A stretch of 64,000 nt of DNA from an uncultured Chlorobiota bacterium (GCA_900696645.1 CAADGV010000009.1:62001-126000), one strand, 5' to 3'. Positions 1 to 8,969 are shown, counted from the first letter of the stretch. Numbers and translations are program-made. Notes: generated by a model not told the origin, from the sequence alone.

Positions 1-395
1 TCATGTGTCCTCGGAATGGCACATCAATTGCCCTCTCAAGTGTTGAATTGATATACATTTCAAAGTGGTTACTTCCATGCGTATTCAGATTTACCTTGCC
101 GCTCTTGTGTTGCCGTTTTTGTTTCTTCTTCTCGTTGCCGCTGCATTTGCGCGGTAGCGTTTGAGGCTTTTTTATCCGTTTTCCGCTGAGTGGCACGGTG
201 CATTCAGCCCTTTCTCTATTTCTCCTCCTCATTTCGCATTCTCAGTATTGAGAAAATGAACGCTTTCGAATCGCTATTCTCTTCTTCTTGTAGCGTTTTC
301 CCCCTCATTTTGCTGGCATTAGTATTGCGGTTCACATGTGTGGGGGAGAGGTTTTCCCCGCCAGGCACATGCTCGAAACGGAAGGAGTTACTACA
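1..395. other. upstream region without a clear gene
   Basis: No convincing gene is seen here. A 26-codon frame at 77-157 (+) encodes a hydrophobic peptide beginning MRIQIYLAAL and ending in AFAR. It could be a single-span membrane micropeptide, but it has no evident ribosome binding site, so it is only a possibility. The stretch from about 160 to 380 is pyrimidine-rich and probably holds the promoter and leader of the TonB gene. No promoter could be assigned with confidence. Confidence 0.3.
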
Positions 396-1160
396 ATGAG
401 AGATGAAGCAATCACCGCTACGGCTCAGGCTGGGGCACAAAAGACGACCTACGGACGTTCGGAACTGAAGAAGGTTTTTCACAAGAACTACTTCAAGGGT
501 ATGGTGATTTCTTTTGTCGTCCACACAGTATTCTTGGGCTCGTACTATCTGATCAAATACCTGAACGCGGAAGACGACATTCCCATGGTATCTGTGCGTA
601 TCATGAAGTACAGCGACCTTGGTCCGCCTCCGTCCATCTCGGCTGTGCCGCCACCGCCCGCAGTGGGTGTTGCGGCAAACGTTAAGCCGTCCATCGGCGT
701 TCCCGTACCGGTACCCGATGCGGAAGTTACCGCCGAACAAACATTCGCTACGCAAGCCGAACTGAGTGCAGCACCTTCACCTGCGCTTGAGCAAGCCGCC
801 GGAGTAGGTGAAGGGGTACAGATACAGCAGGATATTCTCATTGATGACGATCCGGAAATGGATGCGTTCATTCCGGTTGAGAAGCAACCGCAGATTGTCA
901 AGCGCGTGATTCCGAAGTATCCCGATATGGCAATCCGCGCCGGACTGGAAGGGACCGTGTGGGTGAAGATTTTGGTGGATAAGGATGGCTTGCCAAAGAA
1001 GGCAGTTGTGATAAAGTCAACCGCCGAGTTGTTCAACGATCCTGCGGTTGAAGCCGCGATGGGATTCGTGTTTACTCCGGCCGTGATGAATCAAGGTCCG
1101 GTGAGAGTATGGGTGTCGATCCCGTTCAAGTTTGCGCTGAAAGACGCAGCATCCGGGTAA
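396..1160 (+). CDS. energy transducer TonB family protein
   Basis: This 254-residue protein has the TonB layout. A short cytoplasmic N-terminus is followed by one membrane span at about residues 35-52. A proline-rich stretch (PPPSISAVPPPP) follows at about 75-92, then a linker, then a C-terminal TonB domain at about 165-254 containing YPDMAIRAGLEGTVWVKILV. TonB couples the ExbBD proton channel to outer-membrane receptors. ExbB and ExbD are not in the window. The start at 396 was chosen because GGAAGGAG lies about 10 bases upstream; an in-frame start at 336 would add 20 residues with no domain support. The family is clear, the receptor partner unknown. Confidence 0.9.
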   Translation: MRDEAITATAQAGAQKTTYGRSELKKVFHKNYFKGMVISFVVHTVFLGSYYLIKYLNAEDDIPMVSVRIMKYSDLGPPPSISAVPPPPAVGVAANVKPSIGVPVPVPDAEVTAEQTFATQAELSAAPSPALEQAAGVGEGVQIQQDILIDDDPEMDAFIPVEKQPQIVKRVIPKYPDMAIRAGLEGTVWVKILVDKDGLPKKAVVIKSTAELFNDPAVEAAMGFVFTPAVMNQGPVRVWVSIPFKFALKDAASG

Positions 1161-1206
1161 CAGGCGAAAGCGTGCCACGGCTCCGTTGAGCGAAAGGAAT
1201 GTAATC

Positions 1207-1554
1207 ATGCCGACGCGAGAAGAATACTGGGAGGCACTTCAAGCGAGGATTTGCGTGAGGTGTCTTGATGGAAGCGGGGACGGCAATTGCCGTATCGCAG
1301 GAGATGGATTCTGTGCAATGAAGGAATACTTACCCGCGATTGTGGACGCCATCAATTCAGTGTACAGCCATTCGATCGTTCCGTACGAGGAACAGTTGCG
1401 TAAGCATGTATGCGGCTCATGCACACACCAGTCGGCCAACGGAAACTGCTCGCTGCGCGATGAAGTTGACTGTGCACTCGACCGGTATTTTCCGCTGATC
1501 GTGGAGGTGATTGAAGAAACCCGGAAGCGATCACATATTGCGGCAAGCAGATAG
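1207..1554 (+). CDS. duplicated four-cysteine protein, function unknown
   Basis: This 115-residue soluble protein is a tandem duplication with a period of about 53 residues. Each half carries the same cysteine spacing, CX2CX8CX7C: Cys16, 19, 28, 36 and Cys69, 72, 81, 89. Each quartet is followed by an amphipathic segment of the type YLPAIVDAI or YFPLIVEVI. The spacing suggests two metal or iron-sulfur sites, but no named family was recognised. AAAGGAA precedes the ATG at 1207; an earlier ATG at 1186 lacks a good site. It lies 46 bp after the TonB gene and 9 bp before the next small gene, consistent with one transcript. Confidence 0.7.
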   Translation: MPTREEYWEALQARICVRCLDGSGDGNCRIAGDGFCAMKEYLPAIVDAINSVYSHSIVPYEEQLRKHVCGSCTHQSANGNCSLRDEVDCALDRYFPLIVEVIEETRKRSHIAASR

Positions 1555-1563
1555 GGTGTTCAG

Positions 1564-1836
1564 ATGATTGAGTTTCTGTTTGTCATCAGTTTTCTCATCA
1601 ACTTTGTCGCAATTTCGATTGCGATGCCCACGATAGTTGATACATACCAACGCTACAGTCGCGGCAAACTTGTCATCTGCCCTGAAAAGAAACAACAGGC
1701 AACAGTTGCAGTCTCTCCCAGGATTGCTGCCGTTTCTTCAGTTCTCATTCCCAAAGATATACGGATTGTCAAAGCCTGCTCGCTTTGGCCTGAAATGGAC
1801 TGCTGCCACCGGGCCTGTACGGCGCAAATCCGCTAA
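1564..1836 (+). CDS. small single-span membrane protein with cysteine-rich tail
   Basis: This 90-residue protein begins with a hydrophobic span at about residues 4-22. A hydrophilic tail follows with a first Cys in VICPEKK and a C-terminal cluster CSLWPEMDCCHRAC. The single span plus Cys-rich tail next to a ccmF gene suggests a membrane-anchored redox or metal-handling protein. That role is inferred from context only. It starts 9 bp after the upstream cysteine-motif gene. An overlapping frame from 1637 looks like a shadow because it lacks these features. The gap 1837-2017 shows nothing beyond the ccmF leader. Confidence 0.6.
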   Translation: MIEFLFVISFLINFVAISIAMPTIVDTYQRYSRGKLVICPEKKQQATVAVSPRIAAVSSVLIPKDIRIVKACSLWPEMDCCHRACTAQIR

Positions 1837-2017
1837 TCCGGCCTTTATCACTCCTGCAAAATCTTTCCCACGAATCGGAATTTCAACAATGTTGGAATTC
1901 TCATCACGTCAAAAAGTCGTGAATAGCGCCTGCATTCGCCGTTTGCCCGCGGTGGGCAGTGGCACACGGGTTGACCTATAGATGCCGTGTGTTCACGTAT
2001 TTAATCTGGAGGTTGTA

Positions 2018-4258
2018 ATGACTGTTCTCGGTTTCTGGGTCACCGTTTTGGCGTTGGTCACTTCATTGGTGGCGACCCTCAACTACTATCGTAATGCGAA
2101 CCATCAGCGGTTTCTGCTCTATCCTGCCCGCGTGTGGATGAAACTTAGTGTAGCAAGTATTCTTGTTGCATCGGCACTTCTTCTTGCACTCATCATCAAT
2201 CACGATTTTTCAAACGGTTACGTGTACAGCTACAGTGACCGTTCGCTGCCTGTCTTTCTTCTTGCTTCGACATTCTGGGCGGGGCAGGAAGGGAGCTTTC
2301 TGTTTTGGGCGCTCTGTTCATCGTTGATTGCTCTTTGGCTTTCCCCCTACACGGCAAAACGTAAAACGGAGCCGTATGTAATGGGCGTGTTCATGGCGCT
2401 TCAGTCGTTTCTTCTGTTATTGCTCGTAGTTAAGACTCCGTTCATGTATTTGTGGGAGATGTTTCCGGATGCTGCGGTCGGTCAGGTGCCGCCCGACGGA
2501 AGCGGGCTGAATCCGTTGTTGCAGAATTTCTGGATGGTCATCCATCCGCCCGTGCTGTTTATCGGGTTTGCAGCGATGTCGGTGCCGTTCAGCTTCGCGG
2601 TTGCCGGCTTGTGGCGAAAGGACTATCAGCAATGGATTATGCAGGCATTCCCGTGGGTATTGTTTGCATCCGTGTCACTCGGCATGGGCCTTATCATCGG
2701 AGCGTATTGGGCGTACGGTGTGTTGGGTTGGGGCGGCTACTGGGGTTGGGATCCGGTTGAGAATTCGTCCCTTGTTCCCTGGATTACATCCGTTGCGCTT
2801 ATTCATACGCTTCTCGCTCAGCGACGTTCCGAGAAGTTTGTTCGCACGAACTTTTTCCTCGCCATCATCTCCTACTTCCTTGTCGTATACAGCACGTTTC
2901 TAACACGTAGCGGAGTGTTGGGCGATTCGTCCGTTCACTCATTTGCCGATCCCGGCATGCTCGTGTATTCTCTGCTCATTCTCTATCTCGTGTTTATTGC
3001 GGCTCTCGGGCTTGGCATGATGGCAGCTCGTCGCAAAGAACTGAGGCCGGTAAACGGAGAAACGGAGTTCGTTAGCAGGGAAACAGCGCTGGGCGCGGGG
3101 ATGATCATTCTTCTCATCAGCGCGGCTGTTGTTCTGTTCGGTACGAGCCTGCCGATTGTGTCGAAAACAACCGTCGAGCCCTCCTTCTACGACCGGACTC
3201 ATTTGCCTATCGGCATTGCAATCGGCCTGTTGATCGGCTTCAGTCTTTTTGTGCAGTGGGGAATTGACGAGTGGAGGTCAATGCTGAAACGATCAATGAT
3301 GTCTCTTCTTGCGTCGGCTGTCATTACAGCAGTTCTCTGGTTTGTCGGGGTAAGGGATTGGATGTTTGCACTGTTCGCCTTCTCGGCGGCGTTTGCGTTC
3401 TTCGTCAACATAGAAACCGGCGTGCGAACAATGAACGGCAACGTGTTGCTGCTCGGCGGAAAGTTTGCCCATCTGGGGCTTGCATTGATGTTCCTCGGCA
3501 TCATTGCAACGGGGAAGTACAGCAGGTCGCAGCATCTTTCTCTCCCCCTCAATCAACCGCAGCAGGTTCTCGGTTATACAATGACATACACCGGCTATCA
3601 CCCGACCGACGACGGCAAATTTGCTTTTCATGTGATGGCTGAAAAAGATGGAAAGACATTCCGGCTCGATCCGGTCATGTTTGATGCCGGCCAGCAAGGC
3701 TTGATGCGCAACCCGGACATAGTATCCTTCCTGACGAAGGATGTGTACATCTCTCCTGTCTCCCTGCAGCAGGACGACGCCCATGCATCACATACCCACG
3801 AAACATACACAATGCCGAAGGGCGAGACTGTTGTGTGGGGCGATGTGAAGGCAACGTTCGTGAAGTTCGACATGAATGACCATTCGCAGGGAGGAATGAT
3901 GGCAAGCTCGCAAGGTATGACCATCGGCTCGGTGATTGAACTTTCCAACGGATCGGCACACGAAACCGTTGTTCCCGCAATGCACTACTCGGGCACCGGA
4001 GAACCCCGATACACCCCGACACCGTCGAAGTTGGTGAACGGTGAAATCCAGCTTGTGTCATTGAATGTAGGGACGGGTTCAGAAACCTCATCAGTGACCG
4101 TTACGTTGCACCGCGGTGACGAATCTGAATCTTCAGTTCCTGAAACACTGGTGGTTGAAGCGAGCATCAAACCGTATATCAATCTTCTCTGGGGGGGAAC
4201 GGTGATCATGACCCTCGGATTTTTCATAGCAATGGTTAAACGCTTGAAGGAGGCGTAA
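2018..4258 (+). CDS. ccmF: cytochrome c heme lyase CcmF/NrfE/CcsA family
   Basis: This 746-residue polytopic inner-membrane protein belongs to the CcmF/NrfE heme-lyase family, which attaches heme b to apocytochrome c at the outer face of the membrane. It has many hydrophobic spans. A tryptophan-rich WWD signature (WGGYWGWDPVENSSLVPW) lies at about residues 236-257. A periplasmic region of about 230 residues near the end precedes a final span, as in CcmF. The start at 2018 follows GGAGGT at a good distance. It is followed 5 bp later by a ferredoxin gene. Other Ccm genes are not in this window, although the first 395 bases end short of any upstream neighbour. Confidence 0.93.
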   Translation: MTVLGFWVTVLALVTSLVATLNYYRNANHQRFLLYPARVWMKLSVASILVASALLLALIINHDFSNGYVYSYSDRSLPVFLLASTFWAGQEGSFLFWALCSSLIALWLSPYTAKRKTEPYVMGVFMALQSFLLLLLVVKTPFMYLWEMFPDAAVGQVPPDGSGLNPLLQNFWMVIHPPVLFIGFAAMSVPFSFAVAGLWRKDYQQWIMQAFPWVLFASVSLGMGLIIGAYWAYGVLGWGGYWGWDPVENSSLVPWITSVALIHTLLAQRRSEKFVRTNFFLAIISYFLVVYSTFLTRSGVLGDSSVHSFADPGMLVYSLLILYLVFIAALGLGMMAARRKELRPVNGETEFVSRETALGAGMIILLISAAVVLFGTSLPIVSKTTVEPSFYDRTHLPIGIAIGLLIGFSLFVQWGIDEWRSMLKRSMMSLLASAVITAVLWFVGVRDWMFALFAFSAAFAFFVNIETGVRTMNGNVLLLGGKFAHLGLALMFLGIIATGKYSRSQHLSLPLNQPQQVLGYTMTYTGYHPTDDGKFAFHVMAEKDGKTFRLDPVMFDAGQQGLMRNPDIVSFLTKDVYISPVSLQQDDAHASHTHETYTMPKGETVVWGDVKATFVKFDMNDHSQGGMMASSQGMTIGSVIELSNGSAHETVVPAMHYSGTGEPRYTPTPSKLVNGEIQLVSLNVGTGSETSSVTVTLHRGDESESSVPETLVVEASIKPYINLLWGGTVIMTLGFFIAMVKRLKEA

Positions 4259-4263
4259 ACATC

Positions 4264-4542
4264 ATGAGCGAAGCGGCGAAACTACCGGAGAATGTGCCGG
4301 GCAGATATCATACAACAGAAGAATGTGACGGCTGCGCGTACTGCGCGGCAGTGGCACCCGACAATTTCGAGTTCCACAAACCGACGAATACGTACTATGT
4401 GGCCAAGCAGCCCGTTGACCGTGAAGAAGAAGAATTGGTGCTGGAGGCGAAAGAAGACTGCCCGCTTGATGCCATTCGATCGGAAGACGAAGTGGTTGAG
4501 GCGGAACTCCAGGAAGACGATCATGGCAACAATCGAGGTTGA
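4264..4542 (+). CDS. small single-cluster ferredoxin
   Basis: This 92-residue acidic ferredoxin has a cluster motif near the N-terminus (CDGCAYC, about residues 21-27) and a distant CP pair in DCPLDAI at about residue 67. This arrangement typically holds one [4Fe-4S] or [3Fe-4S] cluster. The tail is strongly acidic (EDEVVEAELQEDD). The gene lies 5 bp after ccmF, whose 3' end contains its GGAGG site, and overlaps the nitroreductase gene by 20 bp. Tight packing suggests it donates electrons to a neighbour, perhaps the FMN oxidoreductase downstream (inference). Confidence 0.85.
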   Translation: MSEAAKLPENVPGRYHTTEECDGCAYCAAVAPDNFEFHKPTNTYYVAKQPVDREEEELVLEAKEDCPLDAIRSEDEVVEAELQEDDHGNNRG

Positions 4543-5602
4543 TGACATAAAAGGTATGCAGACACCTGCGTTTGATCCGTTGAGAACTCCCTACGAAGTG
4601 GAAAATATGCCATTCCCGCGGGAGGGTTCTCTTCAGGAGCAGTTCACACATTTGGTGCGGTATGCAATACTTGCGCCTTCAAGTCACAACACACAGCCAT
4701 GGATGTTTCGTCTGTTTGAGAACGGTGTCGCCGTGTATGCGGATTACACACGGCGGCTTCCGGTTGCCGATCCGGACAACAGGGAATTGTTGATGGGTGT
4801 CGGAGCGGCGATTATGAATCTGCGCATTGCCGCAATCCATTTCGGATTTGATGTCCGGGTGGATTACAATTTCAGCGGCGACAGCGAATTGCCGATAGCC
4901 TTTGTCTCCCTTTCGCCATCTCTGCACAGCCATGGAGACGAAAAGATCGAGAAGTTGTTTGGCGCTATTTCCCGTCGGCACACCAACCGGCATCCATTTC
5001 TCGCGGCACGTGTTGCCGACGTAATGATGGAACGATATCGGGAAGCGGGAGAAGAGTCGGAGGCTTCCATCTTCATCTCTACAGATCCGAAGAGGAATGC
5101 AGCGGTGGCAGAACTGGTTGCATACGCCGGGCGTCTTCAGCAGGCCGATCCGGAGTTCAGAAAAGAACTCGGCGAATGGCTTCGCCCGAACAAAACACAG
5201 AAGCCCGACGGCATGACGGGCGCTTCCTTCGGAATCGGCGATATACCTTCGGCAGTTGTGCCGTGGGCTGTGAAGTCACTTGATATGGGGGGCATGAGAG
5301 CAAAGCACGACGAGCGGCTGTGTCGTGAGGCACCGGCGCTTCTCGTTCTTTATAGTGAAGATTCCATTCCGGCTTGGCTTGGCGTCGGAGAAACGTTGGA
5401 GGGAATCCTTCTCGGCCTGACGCGTGACGGGTTACAGTTCAGCTTCTTCAACATGCCCATCGAAATACCGGAAGCACGATTGCAGCTCAAGGAAATGCTC
5501 GGCCTGGGCATGTGGCCGCAACTTCTGCTCCGCATCGGGTATTCAATGGAACAACCGGTGCCAAGTCCGAGAAGGCCGGTGGAAGATTGCATCATTCGTT
5601 GA
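4523..5602 (+). CDS. Acg-type FMN nitroreductase-like oxidoreductase
   Basis: This 359-residue protein matches the nitroreductase-like family typified by mycobacterial Acg. The signature APSSHNTQPWMF with following Asp-Arg segments (about residues 50-100) is the expected flavin-binding start. A second nitroreductase-like half ends in LGMWPQLLLRIGY. Family members bind or sequester FMN and are often tied to stress or dormancy, but substrates are mostly unknown. The start at 4523 follows AGGAAG and overlaps the ferredoxin end, implying coupled translation. A longer frame from 4292 only reads the ferredoxin gene out of frame. Confidence 0.82.
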   Translation: MATIEVDDIKGMQTPAFDPLRTPYEVENMPFPREGSLQEQFTHLVRYAILAPSSHNTQPWMFRLFENGVAVYADYTRRLPVADPDNRELLMGVGAAIMNLRIAAIHFGFDVRVDYNFSGDSELPIAFVSLSPSLHSHGDEKIEKLFGAISRRHTNRHPFLAARVADVMMERYREAGEESEASIFISTDPKRNAAVAELVAYAGRLQQADPEFRKELGEWLRPNKTQKPDGMTGASFGIGDIPSAVVPWAVKSLDMGGMRAKHDERLCREAPALLVLYSEDSIPAWLGVGETLEGILLGLTRDGLQFSFFNMPIEIPEARLQLKEMLGLGMWPQLLLRIGYSMEQPVPSPRRPVEDCIIR

Positions 5603-5613
5603 GAGGTGACAAT

Positions 5614-6933
5614 ATGAAATCGAACAAAGAACTCAAGAAAGACAACAGCCATTCAGTCGAAGCACATTTGATTTATGGCCAGGCACAAAATCCGCGATGG
5701 GACTATAGCCACCACCTGTTGCCGCCTATTTCATCCTCGGCAACATTCCGTCTCGATTCTGCACAGCGCGGCGCAGAGGGGTTCGCGGAATTTGCGCATT
5801 CAAGCGACGAAGTCACAGTCAAAAGCAAGGCGCCCATTTACATCTACGACAGACTCGGGGAGCCGAATAAGGATATGCTGGAGGAAAATCTCGCGTATGC
5901 CGAAGGCGGAGACATTGCCGTTACATTCGCAAGCGGAATGGCGGCAATCTCGGGTATTCTGGGCATGCTGACGGGAAGCGGCAGCGAAATTATCGCCCAC
6001 AAGACTCTCTACGGTTGCACGTACTCGTTGATGACGAATTGGTATCCGCGACTCAAGATTGAAACAAAATTCGTCGATATGACGAATCCGAATATCATTC
6101 TTCGTCACGTTACGAACAACACACGCGTTGTATATCTCGAATCGCCTGTCAATCCGACACTTCATCTCATTGACTTGAAAGCCGTAGCGGATATTGTGAA
6201 AAATCTCAACACAAAACGATCCGACGAAGAAAAAATCTACACGGTTGTAGACAGCACATTCGCAACGCCATTCTGTCAACGCCCGATCTCGCTCGGCATC
6301 GACTTCGTCGTGCATTCGTTGACGAAAGCAATCGGGGGATTTGGAACAGATATCGGCGGCGTTGTTATCGGCCCGAAGTGGAGTCATGACAGGCTGATGT
6401 TGTATCGCAAAGATTTCGGGGGCGTGCTGTCATCGAAGGCGGCGTGGCCCGTGCTTGTGCAGGGATTGCCATCGCTGGCCGTCCGGATGCGACAAATGCA
6501 GGCAACCGCGCAGAAGATTGCCGAATTTCTCACAACACGCCCGGAGATTGAATGTGTTCACTATCCGGGGTTGCCGCAGTTTGGTCAAGCGGAACTGGCG
6601 CGACGCCAAATGGTCGATTACGACGGCAACTTTGCCCCCGGCGCGATGCTCTACTTTGTGATGAAGGGCGAAAATCCTGCCGATCGTTTGAAGCGCGCAG
6701 AACGTTTCATCAACCATGTGGCGAAGCATGCGTATTGCATCACGCTTGCCGTCAGCCTCGGTAACATCAGAACGCTGATCGAGCATCCCGGTTCGATGAC
6801 GCATTCGGCCATTCCACCCGAAGAACAAATGGCGGCAGGAATGAATCCCGGCGGAATTCGACTGGCGCCCGGACTCGAGAAGCCGGAGGATATCATCATG
6901 GATCTTGCAGTATCGTTGGACGAAACCCATTAG
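5614..6933 (+). CDS. Cys/Met-metabolism PLP enzyme, probably methionine gamma-lyase
   Basis: This 439-residue fold-type I PLP enzyme belongs to the trans-sulfuration family (methionine gamma-lyase, cystathionine gamma-synthase, O-acetylhomoserine sulfhydrylase). Landmarks are YDRLGEPNKDMLEE, the ASGMAAIS cofactor loop, and the Schiff-base lysine in HSLTKAIGGFG (Lys238). The start at 5614 follows GAGAGGTG. The next genes are a CoA-transferase and a 2-oxoacid:ferredoxin oxidoreductase. A gamma-lyase producing 2-oxobutyrate for oxidation to propionyl-CoA would therefore make sense. The exact reaction cannot be decided from sequence alone. Confidence 0.8.
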   Translation: MKSNKELKKDNSHSVEAHLIYGQAQNPRWDYSHHLLPPISSSATFRLDSAQRGAEGFAEFAHSSDEVTVKSKAPIYIYDRLGEPNKDMLEENLAYAEGGDIAVTFASGMAAISGILGMLTGSGSEIIAHKTLYGCTYSLMTNWYPRLKIETKFVDMTNPNIILRHVTNNTRVVYLESPVNPTLHLIDLKAVADIVKNLNTKRSDEEKIYTVVDSTFATPFCQRPISLGIDFVVHSLTKAIGGFGTDIGGVVIGPKWSHDRLMLYRKDFGGVLSSKAAWPVLVQGLPSLAVRMRQMQATAQKIAEFLTTRPEIECVHYPGLPQFGQAELARRQMVDYDGNFAPGAMLYFVMKGENPADRLKRAERFINHVAKHAYCITLAVSLGNIRTLIEHPGSMTHSAIPPEEQMAAGMNPGGIRLAPGLEKPEDIIMDLAVSLDETH

Positions 6934-6959
6934 TTGCAAGAAAGGATTCGAATAGGAGT

Positions 6960-8297
6960 ATGCACTACAGTTCAGTGTCACCGTCAATAAAGTCGAAATA
7001 CGAAAGAAAGTTCGTCAGCGCGGAAGAAGCTGTTTCCGTTATCCGCTCGGGCGACCGCGTCTACATTCATCCCGGCTGTGCTGTTCCGCAGGTGTTGGTG
7101 GATGCGATGGTCGGACGGTACAGGGAATTGTTCGATGTCGAAGTCTGCCACCTGCTTGGCGTCGGCGAAGCGGCGTATGTACGCCCCGAGATGAAGGGAC
7201 ACTTCCGGCACAATGCCTTCTTTATCGGGAAGAATGTGCGCAAGGCGGTCTGCGAGGGCCGGGCGGATTTCACACCGATTTTCCTTTCGGAAATCCCGGC
7301 GCTGATCCAAAGCAAGAACTACAGGATCGACGTTGCTCTCATCCAAGTGTCGCCGCCCGACGAACACGGATATTGCAGTTTCGGCGTCGGTGTTGAATGC
7401 ACAAAAACGGCAACGGATGTTGCAAAAGTTGTGGTTGCCCAAATCAATACCAATATGCCGCGAACCCTCGGCGACTCCTTTATTCATATCAGCAAAATCG
7501 ATTATTGCGTTGAAGTAGATACACCCCTGCGCGAGCTTCCGCAGATGGAAGGCGATGAAACACCGGAAGAATTGGAAAATTACAGAAAGATCGGCGAGAA
7601 TGTCGCGAGCCTTATTGACGACGGCTCAACGTTGCAGCTCGGCATCGGGCGTATTCCCGATGCAACGGTGAAATTCCTGGCCGACAGAAAACATCTCGGC
7701 ATTCATTCCGAAATGGTGTCGGATGGCATCATCCCGTTGATTGAGTCGGGCGTGATCACTAATCAACGAAAGACACTGTTGCCCGGCAAGACGGTGACGT
7801 CGTTCGTGCTCGGCTCCCAAGAGTTGTTCAACTACATCGACAACAATCCCTTCATGGAGTTTCGCCCGACACAGTTCACCAACGATCCGTTCACCGTTGC
7901 CCGCAACCGCAAAATGGTTGCCATCAATTCCGCAATCGAGGTCGATCTCACCGGCCAGGTGTGTGCCGACTCGATGGGCTACAAGTTCTTCAGCGGCTTC
8001 GGCGGACAAACGGATTTTATTCGAGGCGCTTCGCGTTCCGAAGGAGGCAAGCCGATCATAGCTCTTCCTTCGACCGCAAAGAATGACACCGTTTCCCGCA
8101 TCACGCCGCATTTGAAAGAGGGAGCCGGAGTGACAACAACGCGTGGCGATGTCCACTACGTTGTCACCGAATACGGTATTGTAAATCTACACGGCAAATC
8201 AGTCCGTGAACGCATTGAGCTGTTGATCAGCATTGCGCATCCGAAATTCCGGCCGGAGTTGGAGGATTTCGCAAGAGTACATTATTTCACGTGTTAG
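6960..8297 (+). CDS. acetyl-CoA hydrolase/transferase family CoA-transferase
   Basis: This 445-residue protein is a class I acyl-CoA:carboxylate CoA-transferase of the acetyl-CoA hydrolase / 4-hydroxybutyrate CoA-transferase family. It has the N-terminal GDRVYIHPGC segment, a central LQLGIGRIPDA loop and a C-terminal half with GFGGQTDFIRGA and GGKPIIALPST. The catalytic glutamate that forms the CoA thioester is probably Glu327 in NSAIEVDLTGQV. In this operon it would interconvert acyl-CoA products of the ferredoxin oxidoreductase and free acids (inference). The start at 6960 follows AAAGGATTCG loosely. Confidence 0.88.
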   Translation: MHYSSVSPSIKSKYERKFVSAEEAVSVIRSGDRVYIHPGCAVPQVLVDAMVGRYRELFDVEVCHLLGVGEAAYVRPEMKGHFRHNAFFIGKNVRKAVCEGRADFTPIFLSEIPALIQSKNYRIDVALIQVSPPDEHGYCSFGVGVECTKTATDVAKVVVAQINTNMPRTLGDSFIHISKIDYCVEVDTPLRELPQMEGDETPEELENYRKIGENVASLIDDGSTLQLGIGRIPDATVKFLADRKHLGIHSEMVSDGIIPLIESGVITNQRKTLLPGKTVTSFVLGSQELFNYIDNNPFMEFRPTQFTNDPFTVARNRKMVAINSAIEVDLTGQVCADSMGYKFFSGFGGQTDFIRGASRSEGGKPIIALPSTAKNDTVSRITPHLKEGAGVTTTRGDVHYVVTEYGIVNLHGKSVRERIELLISIAHPKFRPELEDFARVHYFTC

Positions 8298-8322
8298 ACA
8301 AGCGCAGAACCAAGGAGAACAC

Positions 8323-8601
8323 ATGGCAAAAGGAACAGTCAAATTTGAAGTTGAAACCTGCAAGGGGTGTGAGTTGTGCATCGAAGCGTGTCCGCAGGGA
8401 AGCATCGAACTATCACCCCACCTCAACAAGCAAGGCTACCACTATGCCGTGCTTGTGAAGGATAACTGCACAGGCTGCGTCAACTGCGCGCTTGTATGTC
8501 CTGATGCGGTGATCACCGTGTATCGGGAGAAGAAGAAAGGTAAAACGCCTGTTGCAACGATCAGCAATGTAAAGCAGGATATCACGGTGACAGTCTCGTA
8601 G
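8323..8601 (+). CDS. korD: 2-oxoacid:ferredoxin oxidoreductase delta subunit (2x[4Fe-4S])
   Basis: This 92-residue dicluster ferredoxin has motifs CKGCELCIEACP (about residues 12-23) and CTGCVNCALVCP (about 51-62). It matches the delta subunit of four-subunit 2-oxoglutarate or branched-chain 2-oxoacid oxidoreductases, which passes electrons from the TPP site to external ferredoxin. The start at 8323 follows CAAGGAGA. Alpha, beta and gamma subunits are at 12005, 13101 and 14720, so the operon is split by surface-protein genes. The specific substrate (2-oxoglutarate versus 2-oxoisovalerate or 2-oxobutyrate) is open. Confidence 0.88.
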   Translation: MAKGTVKFEVETCKGCELCIEACPQGSIELSPHLNKQGYHYAVLVKDNCTGCVNCALVCPDAVITVYREKKKGKTPVATISNVKQDITVTVS

Positions 8602-8637
8602 AGACGGGCCGAATCATTCCACCGAAAGGAGGAAACC

Positions 8638-8805
8638 ATGGAACTCACAGCTTTCATCAAAATCATAACGCTTGTACTTGGCTTTCTCGTGTTCGTGTAC
8701 GTGATTGCATGGGTGTTTCAGGGAACGACGGAGGAAGATGAACGGGGCCGCAGGCCGCTCTTTCCTTCAATGCGAAGGCGACGGAAGAAGACGCAGGCAC
8801 GGTAG
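8638..8805 (+). CDS. 55-residue single-span membrane protein next to korD
   Basis: A short gene, easily overlooked, starts at an ATG preceded by a near-ideal AAAGGAGG site. It encodes 55 residues: MELTAFIKI, a membrane span to about residue 27 ending at IAWVFQG, an acidic patch TEEDE and a strongly basic tail (RRRRKK). The order suggests an anchored peptide with a cytoplasmic basic tail. It lies 36 bp after the delta ferredoxin gene in the same orientation. It could tether the oxidoreductase to the membrane, but no family was recognised and this is inference. Confidence 0.6.
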   Translation: MELTAFIKIITLVLGFLVFVYVIAWVFQGTTEEDERGRRPLFPSMRRRRKKTQAR

Positions 8806-8969
8806 AAAGCCGGTATGACGGATGTTTTCTTGAGGATGATGTATCATCCTTATGTTCGAACAGCATGACGAGGCATCTTCATGCGTGACGGAGAATGTTA
8901 AGCGCAATGCCTCACAGTTCATATAACGATGGAACCATTTGCACACATCAAGACAACGAGGAAAATAAA

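Noticed and set aside
1637-1981. 114-codon frame overlapping the small membrane gene
   Set aside because: It lacks the membrane span and cysteine motif, has no ribosome site, and overlaps a better-supported gene in another frame.
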